DNA from: Rhodocyclaceae bacterium | Lineage (GTDB): Bacteria > Pseudomonadota > Gammaproteobacteria > Burkholderiales > Rhodocyclaceae | Length of the DNA: 58,503 nt | Reading direction: 5' to 3' | Assembly (NCBI GenBank): GCA_026646875.1 | Contig: JAPKHL010000004.1 | Coordinates: 1 to 58,503, forward strand | Shown here: positions 56,761 through 58,503 of the stretch, in pieces | Position numbering within the stretch: the stretch's first letter is position 1 | Layout of the letters: each line of letters starts with the position of its first letter | Position numbers and translations under genes: made by a program | Notes under the pieces: model-generated | What the model saw: the letters and a program-made list of their open reading frames with translations, nothing else | The model's database searches: none | What the model was told of the DNA's origin: nothing

Positions 56761-58287
56761 ATGAATGCCTGTCCTCCCGCCGTCCCCGCCGAAATGCCGG
56801 CATACGCCTCCGCCACCCCGCCCGCCCGCGCCCTGATGGTGCAGGGCTGCACCTCCGATGCTGGCAAGAGCACGCTGGTCGCCGCGCTGTGCCGCATCCT
56901 GCACCGGCGGGGCGTGCGCGTCGCCCCCTTCAAGCCGCAGAACATGGCGCTCAACTCGGCGGTCACCGTCGACGGCGGCGAGATCGGCCGCGCGCAGGCG
57001 CTGCAGGCGCAGGCCGCCGGCCTGCCGCCGCACACCGATTTCAACCCGGTGCTGCTGAAGCCGGCCACCGACAAGCGTGCGCAGGTGATCATCCACGGCC
57101 GCGCGGTCAACGATCTCGATGCGCGCGCCTATCACGAGTACAAGCCGCGCGCGATGGGCGCCGTGCTCGCCTCGTGGGAGCGCCTGTGCCGGCTGTACGA
57201 CTGCGTGGTGGTGGAGGGCGCCGGCAGCCCGGCGGAAATCAACCTGCGCGACCGCGACATCGCCAACATGGGCTTCGCCGAGGCCGTCGACTGCCCGGTC
57301 ATCCTGATCGCCGACATCGACCGCGGCGGCGTCTTCGCGCACCTCGTCGGCACGCTCGAACTGCTCTCGGACTCCGAGCGCGCGCGCGTCAAGGGGTTCG
57401 TCATCAACCGCTTCCGCGGCGACATCGGCCTGCTCGAATCCGGCCTCGACTGGCTGGAGGAACGTACCGGCAAGCCGGTCCTCGGCGTGCTGCCCTATCT
57501 GCACGGCCTCTATCTCGACGCCGAGGATGCGCTGCCGCGCGAGGCGGCGGCGAAACCGGGCGCCCGCCTGCGAGTGGCGGCGCCGGCCTACCCGCGCATC
57601 TCCAACCATAACGACCTCGACCCCCTGCGCTTTCATCCGGACGTCGATTTCCGCTTCATCGGTCCGCACGCGCCGCCGCCGGCGGGCGAACACGCCTGCG
57701 ACCTGATCGTCCTGCCCGGCTCCAAGGCGGTCCAGGCCGATCTGGCCTGGCTGCGCGCGATGGGCTGGGAGGAGGCGTTGCGTCGCCACCTGCGCTACGG
57801 CGGCAAGGTGATCGGCATCTGCGGCGGACTGCAGATGCTCGGCCACGCGCTGCACGATCCGCACGGTCTCGAAGGCGCACCGGGCAGCGTGGCCGGTTTC
57901 GGGCTGCTTGATCTGGAGACGACGCTGGCGGCGGAAAAACAGCTGGTGAACGTGACCGGCACGCTGGCACTGCCCGGCGCGCCGGCGCTCACCGGCTACG
58001 AGATCCACCAGGGCATCTCGCACGGGCCGGCACTGGCGCATCCGGCGGCCTGGCTCGACGGCCGTGCCGACGGGGCGTGCTCGGACGATGGCCGGATCCT
58101 CGCCACCTACTGCCACGGTCTGTTCGACGCGCCGGCGGCGCTCGCCGCCCTGCTCGCCTGGGCCGGCCACGCGCCGACGGTCGCCTTCGACGCGGCAGCG
58201 CGCCGCGAGGCCGATCTCGAGCGGCTGGCCGACGCCGTCGAACGGCATCTCGACCTGCGCCGCCTGGCGACGCTGCTGCCGCTCTGA
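56761..58287 (+). CDS. cobQ: Cobyric acid synthase CobQ
   Basis: This 508-residue amidotransferase amidates four carboxylates of adenosylcobyrinic acid a,c-diamide using glutamine. The N-terminal ATP-binding part has the modified P-loop [11 protein letters not shown] (about 29-39) and [13 protein letters not shown]; the C-terminal class-I amidotransferase domain has the nucleophile Cys in [10 protein letters not shown] and a catalytic His in [10 protein letters not shown] 56761 is preferred. It is divergent from cbiB, making a two-way cobalamin locus. A weak GC hairpin follows the stop, without a T tract. Confidence 0.97.
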   Translation: MNACPPAVPAEMPAYASATPPARALMVQGCTSDAGKSTLVAALCRILHRRGVRVAPFKPQNMALNSAVTVDGGEIGRAQALQAQAAGLPPHTDFNPVLLKPATDKRAQVIIHGRAVNDLDARAYHEYKPRAMGAVLASWERLCRLYDCVVVEGAGSPAEINLRDRDIANMGFAEAVDCPVILIADIDRGGVFAHLVGTLELLSDSERARVKGFVINRFRGDIGLLESGLDWLEERTGKPVLGVLPYLHGLYLDAEDALPREAAAKPGARLRVAAPAYPRISNHNDLDPLRFHPDVDFRFIGPHAPPPAGEHACDLIVLPGSKAVQADLAWLRAMGWEEALRRHLRYGGKVIGICGGLQMLGHALHDPHGLEGAPGSVAGFGLLDLETTLAAEKQLVNVTGTLALPGAPALTGYEIHQGISHGPALAHPAAWLDGRADGACSDDGRILATYCHGLFDAPAALAALLAWAGHAPTVAFDAAARREADLERLADAVERHLDLRRLATLLPL

Positions 58288-58314
58288 TCCGCCGGCGCCG
58301 CCTGGTGCGGCGGC

Positions 58315-58503
58315 TCAGCCGGCGAGCGGCAGTTCGACCACGGCGGTGAGTCCGCCGCCGGGAGTATCCTCGAGCGTCAGGCGGCCGCCCGCGGCCCCGG
58401 CGATGCGCTGCACGATGGCCAGCCCGAGACCGCAGCTGCCGCCGGTGGCGCGGGCCGGTTCGATCTGGGCGAAAGCCTCGAGCGCGCGCGCGCGGTCGGC
58501 CGG
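58315..58503 (-). CDS. Sensor histidine kinase (C-terminal end, runs off window)
   Basis: Only the last 62 codons are present. They encode the end of a HATPase domain: ALEAFAQIEPARATGGSCGLGLAIVQRIAGAAGG, then RLTLEDTPGGG and a final strand LTAVVELPLAG, as in EnvZ-type kinases. The G2 box reads GSCGLGL, with Cys where most have Gly. The identity of the sensor part and its partner is outside the window. Confidence 0.85.
   Translation of the reverse strand, partial: PADRARALEAFAQIEPARATGGSCGLGLAIVQRIAGAAGGRLTLEDTPGGGLTAVVELPLAG

Noticed and set aside
58288-58314. Terminator after cobQ
   Set aside because: A GC-rich hairpin is possible here, but there is no T tract and the stem is imperfect, so it is not listed as a feature.

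Overview
The window looks like a chromosomal segment of a GC-rich betaproteobacterium, most likely of the Rhodocyclales (Azospira/Dechloromonas/Thauera-like). This rests on gene neighbourhoods and protein character, not on a database search. Most of the DNA is very GC-rich housekeeping sequence. The lineage is suggested by pilG next to thiD-thiE-hemL, glnA-DUF4124-ntrB-ntrC, coaE-zapD-yacG-Nudix/ThiE, a TrpB2-type tryptophan synthase and an OsmC-YcaO fusion.

Layout. 1-3.2 kb: the 5' end of pilG (minus), then the overlapping plus-strand genes thiD-thiE-hemL, closed by a strong terminator. 3.26-9.25 kb: tRNA-Pro(CGG), octaprenyl diphosphate synthase, a thioredoxin, divergent gluQ, then a minus-strand run of ClsB-like phospholipase D, an endonuclease/exonuclease/phosphatase-family protein, nadA and a rhodanese. 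9.3-14.2 kb: nitrogen control, with two NtrC-like operators and a sigma-54 promoter ahead of glnA, then a DUF4124 protein, ntrB and ntrC. 14.2-15.8 kb: birA and coaX. 15.8-22.9 kb: a tight seven-gene cluster linking membrane proteins of unclear role (DUF350, SPFH/SHOCT, a duplicated zinc-ribbon/DUF4178 protein, a 47-residue membrane peptide) to polyamine chemistry (membrane-anchored aminopropyltransferase, exported flavoprotein, AdoMet decarboxylase). 23-31.5 kb: trpB2, SPOR protein, coaE, zapD, yacG, Nudix-ThiE fusion, DUF815 ATPase, mltA and amtB, the last with its own sigma-54 promoter.

31.5-40.7 kb is an accessory defence island of visibly lower GC. It is transcribed leftward as hsdM - Abi_2 (HEPN) - hsdS - hsdR, followed by an unrecognised pair (478-residue coiled-coil membrane protein and 138-residue membrane protein). 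The island starts just after amtB, next to a 20-bp tandem repeat and a terminator; no integrase is visible. 41.0-43.9 kb: OsmC-YcaO fusion and wrbA. 44.1-49.0 kb: an envelope-glycan type cluster (GT-C membrane transferase, two methyltransferases, GtrA flippase, GT4 glycosyltransferase). 49.0-53.8 kb: nitroreductase, glutathione transferase, a flavin/PNPOx-like protein, two LysR regulators and a TauE/SafE permease. 53.8-58.3 kb: cobalamin genes (btuF-like, threonine-phosphate decarboxylase and cbiB on minus; cobQ on plus). The window ends inside a sensor histidine kinase.

The two best candidates for poorly described biology are the membrane/polyamine cluster (15.8-22.9 kb) and the restriction-linked coiled-coil membrane pair (31.56-33.41 kb). 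The sigma-54/NtrC control regions of glnA and amtB are the clearest regulatory findings.
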